DNA of 64,000 nt from Cepaea nemoralis (lineage: Eukaryota > Mollusca > Gastropoda > Stylommatophora > Helicidae), in the NCBI GenBank assembly GCA_014155875.1, contig JACEFZ010011676.1, forward strand, positions 201,001 through 265,000. Reading direction: 5' to 3'. A program made the translations under genes and the position numbers. Below are positions 15,475 to 27,982 of this stretch, piece after piece (position 1 is the first letter of the stretch; every line of letters starts with the position of its first letter). The notes under the pieces are model-generated. The model searched no databases. It was not told the origin of the DNA and worked only from the letters and a program-made list of their open reading frames with translations.

Positions 15475-15860
15475 TCCCACCTATCCATACATCACCCCAC
15501 CCACACAACACCCCCACCTACCCACACACACGCGCACCAAGGGACACATACACACCCCCACCTACCAACACACACGCACACCAAGGGACACATACATACC
15601 CCACCAACCGACCCATCCCCCTCCCGCACATCCCCCACCCACACACACACTGCCCTCACCTGATCCCCCAACCAAAACACACTCGCCAACCACAAACATT
15701 CCCCCACCAACCCACACATCCCACATACACATCCTAACCCACACATCCTCTCCCCACCCACACCTCAAACCACCCATCCCCCAGCCACATCTCCATCGAC
15801 AACATATTCCCCACCCATGCACACAATCCCCCACCAACCCACACATCGCACATCCACTCA
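15475..15860. repeat. C/A-rich satellite (CCCACCCACACA type)
   Basis: About 390 bp almost free of G on the plus strand, with irregular CCCAC, CACACA and CACATCCCC words. It gives long spurious Thr/His/Pro or Cys/Gly/Val open frames on both strands. It has the same composition and the same left neighbour as 51740-53215. Confidence 0.9.
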
Positions 15861-16007
15861 CACATCCCCAAACCATAGTCAATAGTATGTAGTATTCAGG
15901 ACAATTAGTAACAGATAATTGCAGGTGAGAGGCAGAGGTCAGAAACAGAAAATAGATGTGGCACACCAACAAAAAAAAAACAGTGATCAAGAGTTACATT
16001 TACTCTA

Positions 16008-18336
16008 GATTATTGTATGGTGCAGGGATATGGAGAAGTAAATGAACAACGTGAGGGTAAAATTGAAGCTGTAGAAATGTGGACATGGAGGAGTCCAGAC
16101 AGCAGGATTAAAAACCAGATAGATTACATCCTGATTAGCAAAAGGTTTCGAAATGCGTTAACAGTCGTAAAAACAGTTCCAAATGCAGACTGTTACAGTG
16201 ATCACAGATTAATTATAGGCACATTGAGGGTAAAGTTAAAGAAAGTCAAGTATACAGCAGGAAACCCTAAATATGATTTGTGCAAATTGAAAACTGACAA
16301 AGAAATACAAGATAATTTTAACATAGAAGTAAAGAACAAATTTGATTTATTGTCTGATCTAGAGATCCTATTTCAAGATGTAGATGATCAATGGGAAATG
16401 CTGAAGAGTTCAATCAGTTGTGCAGCAGAAAAAAACTATTCCTAAAGTAAAGAAAGTGGGCCGTAAGACATGGATGACTGAAGAAATTTTACAACTAATG
16501 GAAACAAGAAGACAGAACAAAAATAATCCTGCCAAATATGAAGAAATTCACAGAAAAGTCAGAACCTTATGTAAGGAGGCAAAAGAAACATGGCTTGAGA
16601 AAAATTGTAGAGAAATTGAAGAACAACACAAGAGTAAAAATGCGAAACTAATGCACAAAAGAATTCAGGAGCTTACTAATCAAAGAACAAGTACATCAGC
16701 AGGCTGCCTAAAGACAAAAGATGGAAGAGTCATAATAGAAAAAGATCAGATCTTACATGTATGGTCAGATTACGTGAAAAACCTTTATGACGATAACAGA
16801 GACGAACAGTATGATGTTCAAAATAATAATGACGGACCAGCAATTTTGAAGATGGAGATTCAGAATGCTCTTAACCATATGAAATCTGGCAAGACCCCCG
16901 GTTCAGACAGCGTCACAACAGAAATGATTAATGCTTTAGAAGAATATGGAATAGATAAAGTTACCAGTCTGTTTAATACAATATATGATACTGGAAATAT
17001 ACCTCAGGAGTTATGTAATTTTGTATTTATTGCAATCCCAAAGAAATCCGGAGCCTTGGAGTGTGATCAACACCGAACAATTAGTATAATGAGTCACATC
17101 ACCAAGATTTTGCTAAGAATTATCATGCAAAGAGTTAAGAGGAAAGTACAACCTGAAATAGGAGAAGAACAATGTGGTTTTGTAAAAGGCAAGGGCACAG
17201 TAAATGCTGTGTATATACTGAGAACCGTAATCGAACGTTCTATAGAAGTAAACAAAGATCTACACTTTTGCTTTATTGACTACACAAAGGCTTTCGATAA
17301 AGTGAGACATGTCAACATGATAAGGATGCTTGAGGATCTACAGATTGATGGAAAAGATCTTAGACTTGTAAAAACCATATATTGGAAACAACAAGCTGCC
17401 ATAAGAGTTGATAATGAAGTAAGCCAATATCAGCCTATTAATAGAGGTGTGAGACAGGGATGTGTAATGTCTCCAGATCTGTTTTCCATGTACAGTGAAA
17501 GTATTTTCAGAAATATTGAAGAGTTGGAAGGAGTCAACATTGGTGGACCATGCGTCAATAACATTAGATATGCAGATGATACAGTCTTGATTGCAGACAA
17601 TGAACAGGACCTGCAAAATTTAGTAGATGCGGTTGTTACACACAGTGAACAACTAGGGTTAGAATTAAATTGTAAAAAGACACAGATTATGGTCGTCACT
17701 AGGAAGAACGAAATACCACAAAGTAATATACAAGTAAATGGGAATATTCTTCAACAAGTGAATAGGTACAATTATCTTGGAACAGTAATAACATCTGATG
17801 GGAGATGCCTTGAAGATATTAGAACAAGAATCGCCATGGCAAAAGTAGCCTTTAGCAAGATGAAAAACATACTGACCAATAAAAAGATGTCAATTGAAAC
17901 GAGAAAAAGAGTGTTGAGATGCTACATAGAACCTGTACTCTTATGAGCAGTCAGGCTGAAAACCATCTGATGGCTGTAGAAATGTGTTTTCTGAGGAAAA
18001 TGCAAAGAATACCATGGACAGCCAGAAAGACCAATGAACAAGTTCTTCAAGAAACAAATGAAGATCGTAAACTGATTAGAGACATTAGACGTAGACAGTC
18101 ACAATTATTTGGGCATGTTATGAGAAGAAATGATTTGGAGAACTTGGTGACAACTGGTAAGATCGAGGGGAACAGACCAAGGGGAAGACATAGAAGCAAG
18201 TACCTGGATGGCTTGGCCTTGTGGCATGGTCTAGACAGAAACACCGAGCTGATCCACGACTCTAGTGATCGAGTGAGATGGCAGAACATGACCGCCCACG
18301 CTTACCGGCATGGCACATGATGGATGGATGGATGGA
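16008..18336 (+). mobile_element. Family-B non-LTR retrotransposon, 5'-truncated
   Basis: 2.3-kb element starting inside the endonuclease domain and ending at ACCGGCATGGCACATGATGG with a (TGGA)n tail. Its 3' end faces the 3' end of an inverted family-B copy starting at 18385, with only about 50 bp between them. Confidence 0.8.
16017..18320 (+). pseudogene. Family-B EN-RT ORF, three frames
   Basis: Frame 1 (16017-16445) has GYGEVNEQREGK joined directly to WTWRSPD..IKNQIDYILIS, so most of the EN core between them is deleted. It keeps the EN end CYSDHRLIIGTLRVKLK. Frame 2 (16420-17946) carries the whole RT: MKSGKTPGSDSV, QCGFVKGKGTVNAV, CFIDYTKAFDKVRH, GVRQGCVMSPDLFSMYSE and NNIRYADDTVLIAD. It stops just after YIEPVLL. 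Frame 3 (17919-18320) has FLRKMQRIPWTARKTNEQ, GHVMRRNDLENLVTTGKIEG and the terminal AYRHGT. Two single-base frameshifts therefore break an otherwise well kept copy. Confidence 0.85.
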
Positions 18337-18384
18337 GAAATGTAGTTATATAGACGAATAGAAAGGATATCATGGCAGGAGAAC

Positions 18385-19713
18385 AATCCATCCATCATGT
18401 GCAATGCCGGAAAGCGTGGGTGGCCATGACTCGCAATTTCACTCGATCACCAGAGTCGTTGATCAGCTCAGTGTTCCTGTCTCGACCATGCCATGTGGCC
18501 AAGCCATCCAGGCATTTACTTCTCGGTCTTCCCTTGGTTTTTTCCCTTTGATCTTGCCAGTTGTCGTAAAGTTCTCCAATTTATTTCTTCTCATAACATG
18601 CCCATACATTTTGACTGCCTACGTCTAATTTCTCTAATCAATGTACGATTTTCATTTGTTTCTCTAAGCACTTGGTCTTTTGTTTTTCTGTCTGTCCATG
18701 TTATCCTTTGCATTCTCCTTAGAAACTACATTTCCACAGGCATCAGTTTTTTTTTTTTTTCCAGCTTGACTGCGCATTATCCAAGCTTTACATCCATTCA
18801 AAAGTACAGGCTCTATGTATCACCTCAACACTCGTTTTCTTGATTCAGTTGACATCATTTTATTGGTCAGTATGTTTTTCATCTTGCTAAAGTCTACTTT
18901 CGCTATGGCGATTCTTGTTCTAATCTCTTCAAGGCATCTCCCATCAGATGTTATTACTGTTCCGAGATAATTGTACCCATTCACTTGTTGAAGAATATTC
19001 CCATTTACTTGTATATTACATTGTGATACCTCTTTCTTCCTAATGAAAATAATAATCTGTGTCAGTTTACAATTTAATTCTAAATTGTGTTGTGCAACAA
19101 CCGAATCTACTAATTGTTTCAGAAACTGCTGATTGTCTGCAATCAATACTGTATCACCTGCATATCTAATATTATTGATGTTTCGTCCTCAGATGATGAT
19201 TCAATTTATATCTTCTACATTTCTAAAAATATTTTCACTGTTTAGGGAAAAAAAGATATGGAGACATTACGCATCCCTGTCTCACATCTCTCTTAATAGT
19301 CTGATATTGTCCCACTTCATTATCAATCCTTATGGCAGCTTGTTGTTTCCAATATATGGTTGTTATAAGTCTAATGCCTTTCCAGTCAATTTGTAGATAT
19401 GCAAGCATCTCTACCATGCTGACATGTTTTACTCTATCGAAAAACTGTGTGTAGTCAATAAAGCAAAGATGTATATCCTTGTTTACTTACTATAGAACGT
19501 TCAATAACTAATCGCAGCATATACACATCATTGACTGTACCTTTTCCTTCTACAAAACCACATTGTTCTCCTATTTCAGGTTACATTTTCTTACTTTGCA
19601 TGATCATTCGTAGCAAAATCTTCGTGATGTGACTCATTATACTAATTGTTCAATGTTGATTACATTCCAAGGCTCCTGATTTCTTTGGGAGAAGAATACA
19701 AAGACGTATTCAA
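18385..19713 (-). pseudogene. Family-B retrotransposon, inverted, 5'-truncated and decayed
   Basis: Minus-strand copy whose 3' end (CATCATGTGCAATGCCGG at 18397) lies next to the 3' end of the plus-strand copy. Frames 19417-19235 and 19146-18820 retain MLAYLQIDWKG, IDNEVGQYQTIKRDVRQGCVMSP, IADNQQFLKQLVDSVV and NYLGTVITSDGRCLEEIRTRIA. The region 18404-18820 is the complement of the C-terminal part. The 5' boundary coincides with the insertion point of the family-C element. Confidence 0.75.
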
Positions 19714-19722
19714 AATAGTGTT
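19714..19722. repeat. Probable target duplication, left copy (9 bp)
   Basis: AATAGTGTT here and at 22429-22437 brackets the family-C element. Confidence 0.65.
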
Positions 19723-22428
19723 CTTCTTCTTCTTCATCATTCTGAGCCACTGAGGTTCTTTGCTGCAGATACAAACCGTCTCCATTCGTCTCTCTGGTTG
19801 ACCTACTCTTGCTAGTCGCTGATTACAAGTGGTTGTAGGTCTGTATGTATATTATCTCTCCACCGTCTTCTTGGTCTACCTCGGGGTCTACGGTCATTTA
19901 TTTCCTGAGTGTAAGCGAGTTTTGTTTCCCTATTATCTTCCATTCTTTCTATATGCCCCAGTCATTGCAGTCTATTAGCCTTCATGATACAAGTGATTAG
20001 CGGGGACTTAAAAGATCATAAATGTCTTTGGCGCTTCTTCTTTTCCACTCTCCACTTTGCGTATCCCTAATGGGCCCAAAGATGCGTCTTAAGACTGTTT
20101 TCTCAAAGGTTTATAACAAGGCTTTGTCTCCTTTAGTTGTACTCCAGGTTTCAGAGCCATACAGCACAACTAGTCTGATCAGTAGTTTTGTATATTGTGA
20201 TTTTGGTGTTAAGAGATAGCGCATTTGATATTAGCAGATGTTGTAGTGCATAGATTATCTTATTTCCAGAGTTTATACTAGCTTGTATTTCTTGTGATTC
20301 TTCCCTTATTATGTTGGAGCAGTTGAAGATTGTACCCAGGTATTTGTATGTTTTCGTTCTTTTAATGGTCATATTATCTATTTGTATGTGGCCAGAGTTT
20401 TTAGCCGTTCCTTCTCTTGAAATTAACATATATTCTGTCTTATCTTGGTTGATAACCAGCCCCATTTGTTGAGCTTTTTCCTTTAAGTGAGTCAATATTT
20501 CCAATGTCGTTTGTTCATTGTCCCCTATAATATCTATATCATCTGCATAACCAAGCTGTGTGGATGTTCAACCAACAGTTTTCACATTGGAACGTGTCTC
20601 CTTTCTTAAAGATAGGTATCAATAATGATTCTTTCAAGTAATGGGGTAAATCTTCTGTCCTCCAGATTTTTATTATTAGTTCGTATAGCTTTAGATGTAA
20701 CGCATGACCGCCTGCCTTTATAAATTCAGCAGGAATTCCATCAGCCCCAGTTGCCTTATTGTTTTTAATTCGTGTTATTACATATAGCATTTCTTCAAAA
20801 GCAGGCTCTTAAATTTGTGGTTCACACGTTAGAACCGCTTCTTGTGGGAAAGTGTTACTTGGAGCTTCACAATTTAGTAATTCAACTAAGTATTCTTTCC
20901 ATGTGTTACACATTTCCTCATTGGTAGTTGTCATATTCCCATTTTTGTTTTTTAAACCATATGTGTTGTGTTGGTGCCCTCGTTTCATTGACTTCAGTTC
21001 TTAAAAACATTTTCTGGATTCGTTTTCCATATCTTTGATTATATTGCTCATATATTCTCGCTTCTGCTGCCGAACTTTTTTTGTAGCCTCTTTACATTCA
21101 ATTCTACATTGCTCTTCATTTTGAATGTTGTTGATGTCATTTAACCACAACTGTCTGGCATTCTTTTTCCTAATGACTGCTTCTTCACATTTTTGATTGA
21201 ACCATCTGTTCTTGCTATGCGTGGTTAACACACCGAGACATTCTTCTGCGGTAGTTTGAATTGTATTCTTGATGTTCAACCAAGTGTGGTCAACGCTTTC
21301 CTCCAACGGGTTTTGTAGAATTTCAATTTTACATTTTATTTCATCTGCAAATTTCTCTTTGACTGTACTTTCTTGTAGTTTTTCTCTATTATATTTCTCT
21401 ATTAATGTTGGGTGTAACCTTTGTAGTTTAGCATAGAAAGCTCTCTTAAGTTTTATTTAAAATTTTGCTCCAACAAGGAAGTGGTCGCTATGGCATTTTT
21501 GTTGTTAATTAAAATGTGATCTATTTGATTATAGGTTCTCTTGTCACATGATTTCCAAGTTTGTTTATGTATATCCTTTCTTTGCAGTCTGCTACTGCTG
21601 ATCTGCAGTCCTTTGGCTTCTGCTAGGTTGATGACTCTCCATCCATTGTCATTTGAAGTTGTATGTAGGCTTTCCATATTGGCAACTTTTTAAATAAGTT
21701 TTCTCTCTACCTATGTTTGCATTGAAGTCTCCCAGCACAATCAGGATGTCCTGTTTGGGGGTTTCTTCTATGACATCTTTCAGATCATTATAAAAGTCTT
21801 CCTTAATATCATCTTCTTTCTCTTCAGTAGGTGCGTGTACATTAATCATCGTTATATTTTTCCATTTACCTTTTATTCGTAATTTACTAATTCTGTAATT
21901 AACAGCTTTAAAGTTTAGAACGTTCCCCCATAACTCCATTTTGATGACAAATCCTGTTCCTAATTCATGTTTATTTTGAGTTTTCCTCCATATATTACAA
22001 TCATTCCATTTTGCTCTAAAGTACCCTCTCCTGGCCACCTTATTTCTTGAATTGCTGTTAGATCCATGTGATATTCAACCAGCTCCCGGGTTAGTTCTTC
22101 GGCCGCTCCAGCTCGATATAGTGTCCGTACATTCCATGTTCCAAATCTCATAAGTCCTTTAACGTTCCAAGGTCTTTGTCCAAATAAGTCAGTCCGAATA
22201 CGAGGCTTATTTATCTGTTTCGTAACAAAATAGTTTTTACAAAGTTGGGGGTGTTGACCCCACGCTTTAACCCCCAACCTGGAGGACCAGGGTGTTTCTC
22301 TTTGTCTGTTCTCTACCCTTTGACCTGTCCGGCTTGGGAGGCCCTGCTGGTAGCTACGCTACCGCCGGCATAGCTCTCAGGGCCATTTAGAAACTCAAGC
22401 TCCCCCATCATGCCAAGGTGGAAATACC
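19723..22428 (-). mobile_element. Family-C RTE-type retrotransposon, near full span with internal deletion
   Basis: 2.7-kb minus-strand element between 9-bp repeats. The 5' leader (22428-22280, complement) is a GC-rich segment with GAGAGCTATGCCGGCGGTAG, a leader style I recognise from RTE-type elements in many invertebrates. The 3' end is a (GAA)n tail seen as TTCTTCTTCTTC at 19721-19734. It is inserted at the 5' end of the inverted family-B copy. Confidence 0.75.
19800..22277 (-). pseudogene. Family-C EN-RT ORF, multiple frameshifts and RT deletion
   Basis: Read from 22277 down, the frames give the endonuclease: LMRFGTWNVRTLYRAGA, LTAIQEIRWPGEGTLE, MINVHAPTEEKED, ILIVLGDFNANIG and RTYNQIDHILINN. 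A linker follows (SVDHTWLNIKNTIQTTAEEC, NRWFNQKCEEAVIRKKNA), then RT onset KNNKATGADGIPAEFIKAGG and LLIPIFKKGDTFQCENC. At about 20560 the RT palm is missing: the sequence jumps straight to LGYADDIDII, with FIDFKKAFD-type motifs deleted. The connection region (QMGLVINQDKTEYM, YKYLGTIF) continues to 20151. At least six frame changes exist. The element is dead. Confidence 0.8.
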
Positions 22429-22437
22429 AATAGTGTT
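22429..22437. repeat. Probable target duplication, right copy (9 bp)
   Basis: Exact repeat of 19714-19722. Confidence 0.65.
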
Positions 22438-22486
22438 AGTAAAGAAAATATTATTGCATGAGACCAAAGTCAGACAGTTTAAGATT

Positions 22487-22978
22487 GACCTACTGGCACC
22501 TTGTCGTCTTGAAAAGCTAGTAAAGTATAGTAAAATGGAGATATTTCTCTCCATAACACAAAGGCTTGGCTGCATTTAGAGACCATGTGTTGCCCAGGAA
22601 GCAAGATCCCTCTTTCGGCATGCCTAGTTTACTGCAGAGAAAAGATAACACCACTACGTCTGGAACAAGACAAGCTGCAGACGCTGCCGGATCAGAACAG
22701 TAATGCTCTAACTGTCCGCCTGTCGGAGCATCCATGATTGACCAGTTGCTGATCAAGGCTAATGGTCTGGTCTGTTCTGCCATGACATTTAGTCTTTAGG
22801 TGCCATTTTCTCACACCAGGGTAAGGCTTGTACCCTCCCAATTGCGCTCCTCCGCTCGAAATCAGTTGGCACAATTTGGGGTGTCGGGTTTGGTGAACAG
22901 AGCCTTAATTCGGCTCTAACGGGAAGCAGGTAGCACCGTCTTTTGCTATACGTTAGCTCGGTCGTGTCTGACAAAAGG
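22487..22978 (-). mobile_element. Short non-autonomous derivative of family A
   Basis: About 490 bp. On the minus strand it begins with the family-A leader (GACCGAGCTAACG, GAGCGCAATTGGGAGGGTAC, CGACAGGCGGACAGTTAGAG, all also at 6550-6810) and passes into GGGCAACACATGGT as at 6920. It then jumps directly to CAAGACGACAAGGTGCC, the family-A 3' end. The complete EN-RT is missing, so it must depend on family-A enzymes if mobile (inference). Confidence 0.75.
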
Positions 22979-23330
22979 TTTAGATACTGCTATCATATAA
23001 AAAGACACTACAGTCTTTACAAGGATATACTGAAAGGAAGGCAGGAGGAAGACATCTTTTCAGGTGAGTGGAAAGGAAGAAGATAATAAGGATGCACTAG
23101 GGATATCTACAAATCGGAGATGGCGCTCGATTGATAGACTTAAGCAAAAAATAAACCATTTTATACTGGTGTACATTTTAATAGATCACAAATAATGTGT
23201 TTGTTGTGTAATAATTTAATTAGCTCGCAAAGCTTCTTTTTTTTTTTTTTTTTTTAAAGGGGGCAGAATTTAACCATTTTTTAAAATGGACACATCTACG
23301 AATTCGGTTTAACATATACTTCCCATATAG
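22979..23330. other. Non-coding, poly-T tract
   Basis: Holds a T-run at 23237-23255 and no recognisable gene. A faint EGSGKEEDNKDALG-like stretch (23080) could be LINE debris. Confidence 0.3.
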
Positions 23331-23334
23331 ATGG

Positions 23335-23625
23335 GAGGTCAGCATTGCCGAATGGATATGGACGATAGTGTGCCAATGCCGAGGATAGCGGATTCAACCC
23401 CTACACCGATCAGTTTGGACTAAAAATGTTGACTTTTCGTCCTTGACTTTGAGACGGAAATTACAAGCATCTCTGAATTCGGAGTGGGTTCGCATGATGG
23501 TAAGAGCCACGGGTAACAGGAAAAGCTAATCCACATGCAAAAATCAGTCTAGTGCACTACAAGTAGTAGTACGAGTATTAACTACGTTTGAGTTCAAACC
23601 GAGCGAACAGAAAAAGAAAAAAAAC
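23335..23625 (+). repeat. SINE, family S2
   Basis: tRNA-like head (GTCAGCATTGCCGAATGG, then GGATAGCGGATTCAACCCC), a body with CTGAATTCGGAGTGGGTTCGC, and a 3' end TTGAGTTCAAACCGAGCGAAC followed by an A-rich tail. The same 3' half recurs at 47930-48150. Confidence 0.6.
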
Positions 23626-24045
23626 ATAATTATTAAACATAACTTAGTATTTACATATCTTTCTTATAACTTAATCAGTATCGACTATATATATCACTAG
23701 AATGTCCCCTTCCACTTCGATTAACCGAATAAGCATAGGATCTGCGTATGGTGCAAATCGGTTGACTATTTGATTTCGTCACCTGCATAGGAGATGGGTC
23801 ACACTTATCAAGAAAGTTGATACCACTAGCCACAGAGCTCACTAATTTTTCACGGCAAAATCTGCTACTGTGACAAAATGAAAATTCCGATAAAGGGAAA
23901 TGAAGCAGTTTCATAATTACAAAAGAGTAAATGGCGATACAATCCCTTTAGTTCGTAAAGTAAAGGACCCATGTCGAGTGCCTCGGGATGTATGTGGCGC
24001 TAGTCTCATGAGTTTATAGTCCACTGGAAACACGAGCTGCTTGTA
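23626..24045. other. No recognisable feature
   Basis: AT-rich and unremarkable. Short minus frame at 23914-23675 lacks family resemblance. Confidence 0.3.
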
Positions 24046-24049
24046 TATG

Positions 24050-24210
24050 GTCAAAATCACACCGGCGGCCTTTACTACCTACGAAATTTCGTGGTGACCA
24101 TGTTAGGTTAAGTCTTCAATGTGAAGCATCCACCTCGATGTGAATTCAAATCTATGACAACAGCCTGACAGACAAGCATTCTAACCACTACGCTACCTCA
24201 GCCTCCTCCC
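24050..24210 (-). repeat. SINE, family S3
   Basis: The minus strand starts GCTGAGGTAGCGTAGTGGTT (A-box region) and has GTTGTCATAGATTTGAATTC (B-box region), followed by a GTGGATGCTTCACATTG body. Relatives at 31130, 42935, 43110, 48890 and 49985 share the GGTAGTGTAGTGG-type head or the CACTATCCGCCTTTA body. Confidence 0.55.
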
Positions 24211-24223
24211 CCTCCTCCGTTTT

Positions 24224-24225
<2 letters not shown>

Positions 24226-24272
<47 letters not shown>
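24226..24272. repeat. (CA)n microsatellite
   Basis: Runs of ACACAC with one AAAC interruption. Confidence 0.95.
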
Positions 24273-24274
<2 letters not shown>

Positions 24275-24636
24275 TCGTCACCCAAAACGTATAATCAATA
24301 ATACAGGAATAGAATATTGTACACAATTAGAATACACTGACTCCATAATTAACAAAAATGGAAACTGCTTAGGGGAAACCATAAGGGAATTCGTTCCTAG
24401 CAAAGCAGATGGTAAACAGTATTAGGAGACTAGTAAACAGTACGTGCATCTTTCTCATAGCAACATATGGATGTAGTAGTAATATAGGGTGTAGTTTTAA
24501 TGACTGTGCAGTGTTGAAAAATATTGCCTGTCCAAGATTTGTATTCACCCTCTGTAAAGTCCATACAACATAGTAGGTAATTACAAAACGTGGACCGGTA
24601 ATATTTTCAAACACTGCACATTCATTAAAAATACAC

Positions 24637-24638
24637 AA

Positions 24639-24707
<69 letters not shown>

Positions 24708-24780
24708 CAGTAGTGGTGGTAGTGGTGGTGGTGGTGGTGGTGGTGGTGGTGGTGGTGGTGGTGGTGGTGTTGATGGTGGT
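24637..24780. repeat. (AGT)n then (GGT)n compound microsatellite
   Basis: About 25 AGT units pass through AGC/GGT variants into about 18 GGT units. The opposite strand gives a false Leu/Pro homopolymer frame. Confidence 0.95.
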
Positions 24781-25464
24781 AACAGTTGTAGTCTCGTCAT
24801 GATGTGGGTCTTGTGCAGAACATCGCTCTTAACGTGGCCGGCCGAAAAAGATTCTGAATGCCTTGTCAAATCTGCTGATTCATGCATTCTCATGCCCAAT
24901 TTGACCACAATGTTCGGTGTCCACCGTAGTGCTGTCGACCCCTGCGTTGTCTTCCAATAACCACATCATCCATCACTGTTATCTCCAAGTCACTGTGTCG
25001 TTTAACTTGACCGAAGTATTTCTACTGTCGAGACATGATGCTATTTATAAGCAAGTTTACATTGATATTTTGATCATGTGGAATGCCATTTTGTTTTTCT
25101 TCGTATTCCTCGATATTCTAACGTTTCTGCAATATTTAATCTAAAAGGGCCCAGTTGCTTTCTTTAGTCATTCCGAAATAGTAAATTACTCACATATGTA
25201 TGGTGCCACGAGAAAGATGCTTGTTCTAAAATCAATGATCTTTTAATGTGTGTGCTGGTGTTGTTCTAATGATTCTTAATACATTTTAATCTTTATATTG
25301 CTAGTGCGAGCTTGCGTCTGATATTTTTTGAACATTTGGCATTTTGTTAATTATTGAGCCAAAATATGCAAGGTTCGCAACATTGTCAATTTCCGTTGTA
25401 GAAACAGTAATATAGTTAACTGATTATGTACCAAGGAAATCATACAATTTTGTACATTTTTGGC
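24781..25464. other. No recognisable feature
   Basis: AT-rich with short uninformative frames (for example 24917-25144). I see no support for a gene. Confidence 0.3.
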
Positions 25465-25690
25465 TAGAAGCTCTCTTGCCGACCGGAGGTCATGGGTTCG
25501 ATTGTCATCGGGGCGGATTTGAATTATTAAAATTTACCTGATCTGACTCAGCCTAAAATGGATACCAGGATATATGTCTTCGGAAGTAATGGTGGCCTGA
25601 GAGATCCTCACCACATCACACACCAAGTGCCTATAGATCTATAAACATTTGGGCTAGCACTAAAGCCTTGAGGCATACCAGAGAGTCCTT
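25465..25690 (+). repeat. SINE, family S3-like, with tetranucleotide tail
   Basis: B-box region GGTCATGGGTTCGATTGTC at 25487-25505, then GGGGCGGATTTGAATTATTA, a body with CTTCGGAAGTAATGGTGGCC, and an end at CATACCAGAGAGTCC. The 1.65-kb TTAC/TGAC array starts immediately after. The head and the GGGGCGGAT motif recur at 49985-50070. Confidence 0.6.
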
Positions 25691-25699
25691 TACTTACTT

Positions 25700-25730
<31 letters not shown>

Positions 25731-25767
25731 TACTGACTTACTGACTGACTGACTGACTTACTGACTT

Positions 25768-25798
<31 letters not shown>

Positions 25799-25843
25799 TA
25801 CGTACTGACTTACAGACTGACTGACTGACTGACTTACTGACTT

Positions 25844-25906
<63 letters not shown>

Positions 25907-25941
25907 TACTTACTTACTTACTGACTGACTGATTGACTGAT

Positions 25942-25998
<57 letters not shown>

Positions 25999-26011
25999 TA
26001 CTTAGTTACTA

Positions 26012-26048
<37 letters not shown>

Positions 26049-26071
26049 AAGCGTTACGTACGACACTTACA

Positions 26072-26104
<33 letters not shown>

Positions 26105-26157
26105 TACTGACTGACTTACTGACTGACTGACTTACTTACTTACTTACTTACTGACTT

Positions 26158-26191
<34 letters not shown>

Positions 26192-26309
26192 TTACTTACT
26201 GACTGACTGACTGACTTACTTACTTACTTACTTGCTAACTTACTTACTGACTGACTGACTGACTGACTGACTGACTTAATGACTGACTGACTTACTGACT
26301 TACTGACTT

Positions 26310-26343
<34 letters not shown>

Positions 26344-26609
26344 TGACTGAAAGCTTACTTACTTACTTACTTACTGACTGACTTACTGACTGACTTACTG
26401 ACTGACTGACTTACTTACTGAATGACTGGACTGACTGACTTACTTACTGAACTGACTGACTCAACTGACTTACTTACTGACTTACTGACTTACTGACTGA
26501 CTGACTGACTTACTGACCGACTGACTGACTGACTTACTTACTTACTTGCTTACTGACTTACTCACTGACTTACTTACTGAATGACTGACTGACTGACTTA
26601 CTTACTGAA

Positions 26610-26646
<37 letters not shown>

Positions 26647-26675
26647 AACTGACTTACTTACTGACTTACTGACTT

Positions 26676-26721
<46 letters not shown>

Positions 26722-26755
26722 TGACTTACTTACTTACTTGCTTACTGACTTACTC

Positions 26756-26786
<31 letters not shown>

Positions 26787-26847
26787 TACTTACTTACTGA
26801 CTTACTGACTTACTGACTGACTGACTGACTTACTTACTTACTGACTT

Positions 26848-26889
<42 letters not shown>

Positions 26890-26943
26890 TTACTTACTGA
26901 CTTACTGACTTACTGACTGACTTACTTACTTACTTACTGACTT

Positions 26944-26981
<38 letters not shown>

Positions 26982-27115
26982 CTACTGACTGACTGACTGA
27001 CTGACTGATTTACTTACTTACTTACCTACTTACTTACTTACTTACTTACTTTCTTACTTACTTACTTACTTACTTACTTCTTACTTACTTACTTACTTAC
27101 TTCTTACTTACCTCC

Positions 27116-27192
<77 letters not shown>

Positions 27193-27338
27193 CTTACTTA
27201 CTTACTTACTTACTTCTTACTTACTTACTTACTTCTTACTTACCTCCTACTTACTTACTTACTTACTTACTTACTTTACTTACTTACTTCTTACTTACTT
27301 ACTTACTTACTTACTTGCTTACTAACTTACTTACTTAT
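25690..27338. repeat. 1.65-kb (TGAC/TTAC)n tetranucleotide array
   Basis: Almost entirely tetranucleotide units of two kinds, CTGA and CTTA (phase shifted: TGAC and TTAC), in irregular alternation to about 27005. It then becomes nearly pure (TTAC)n with occasional single-base deletions to 27338. A few larger interruptions occur, for example AAGCGTTACGTACGACAC at 26048. It begins exactly at a SINE 3' end. Confidence 0.97.

Positions 27339-27982
<644 letters not shown>

Noticed and set aside
24369..24908. 179-residue minus-strand frame with Pro and Leu runs
   Set aside because: Made by (AGT)n/(GGT)n microsatellites; the flanking residues show no family.
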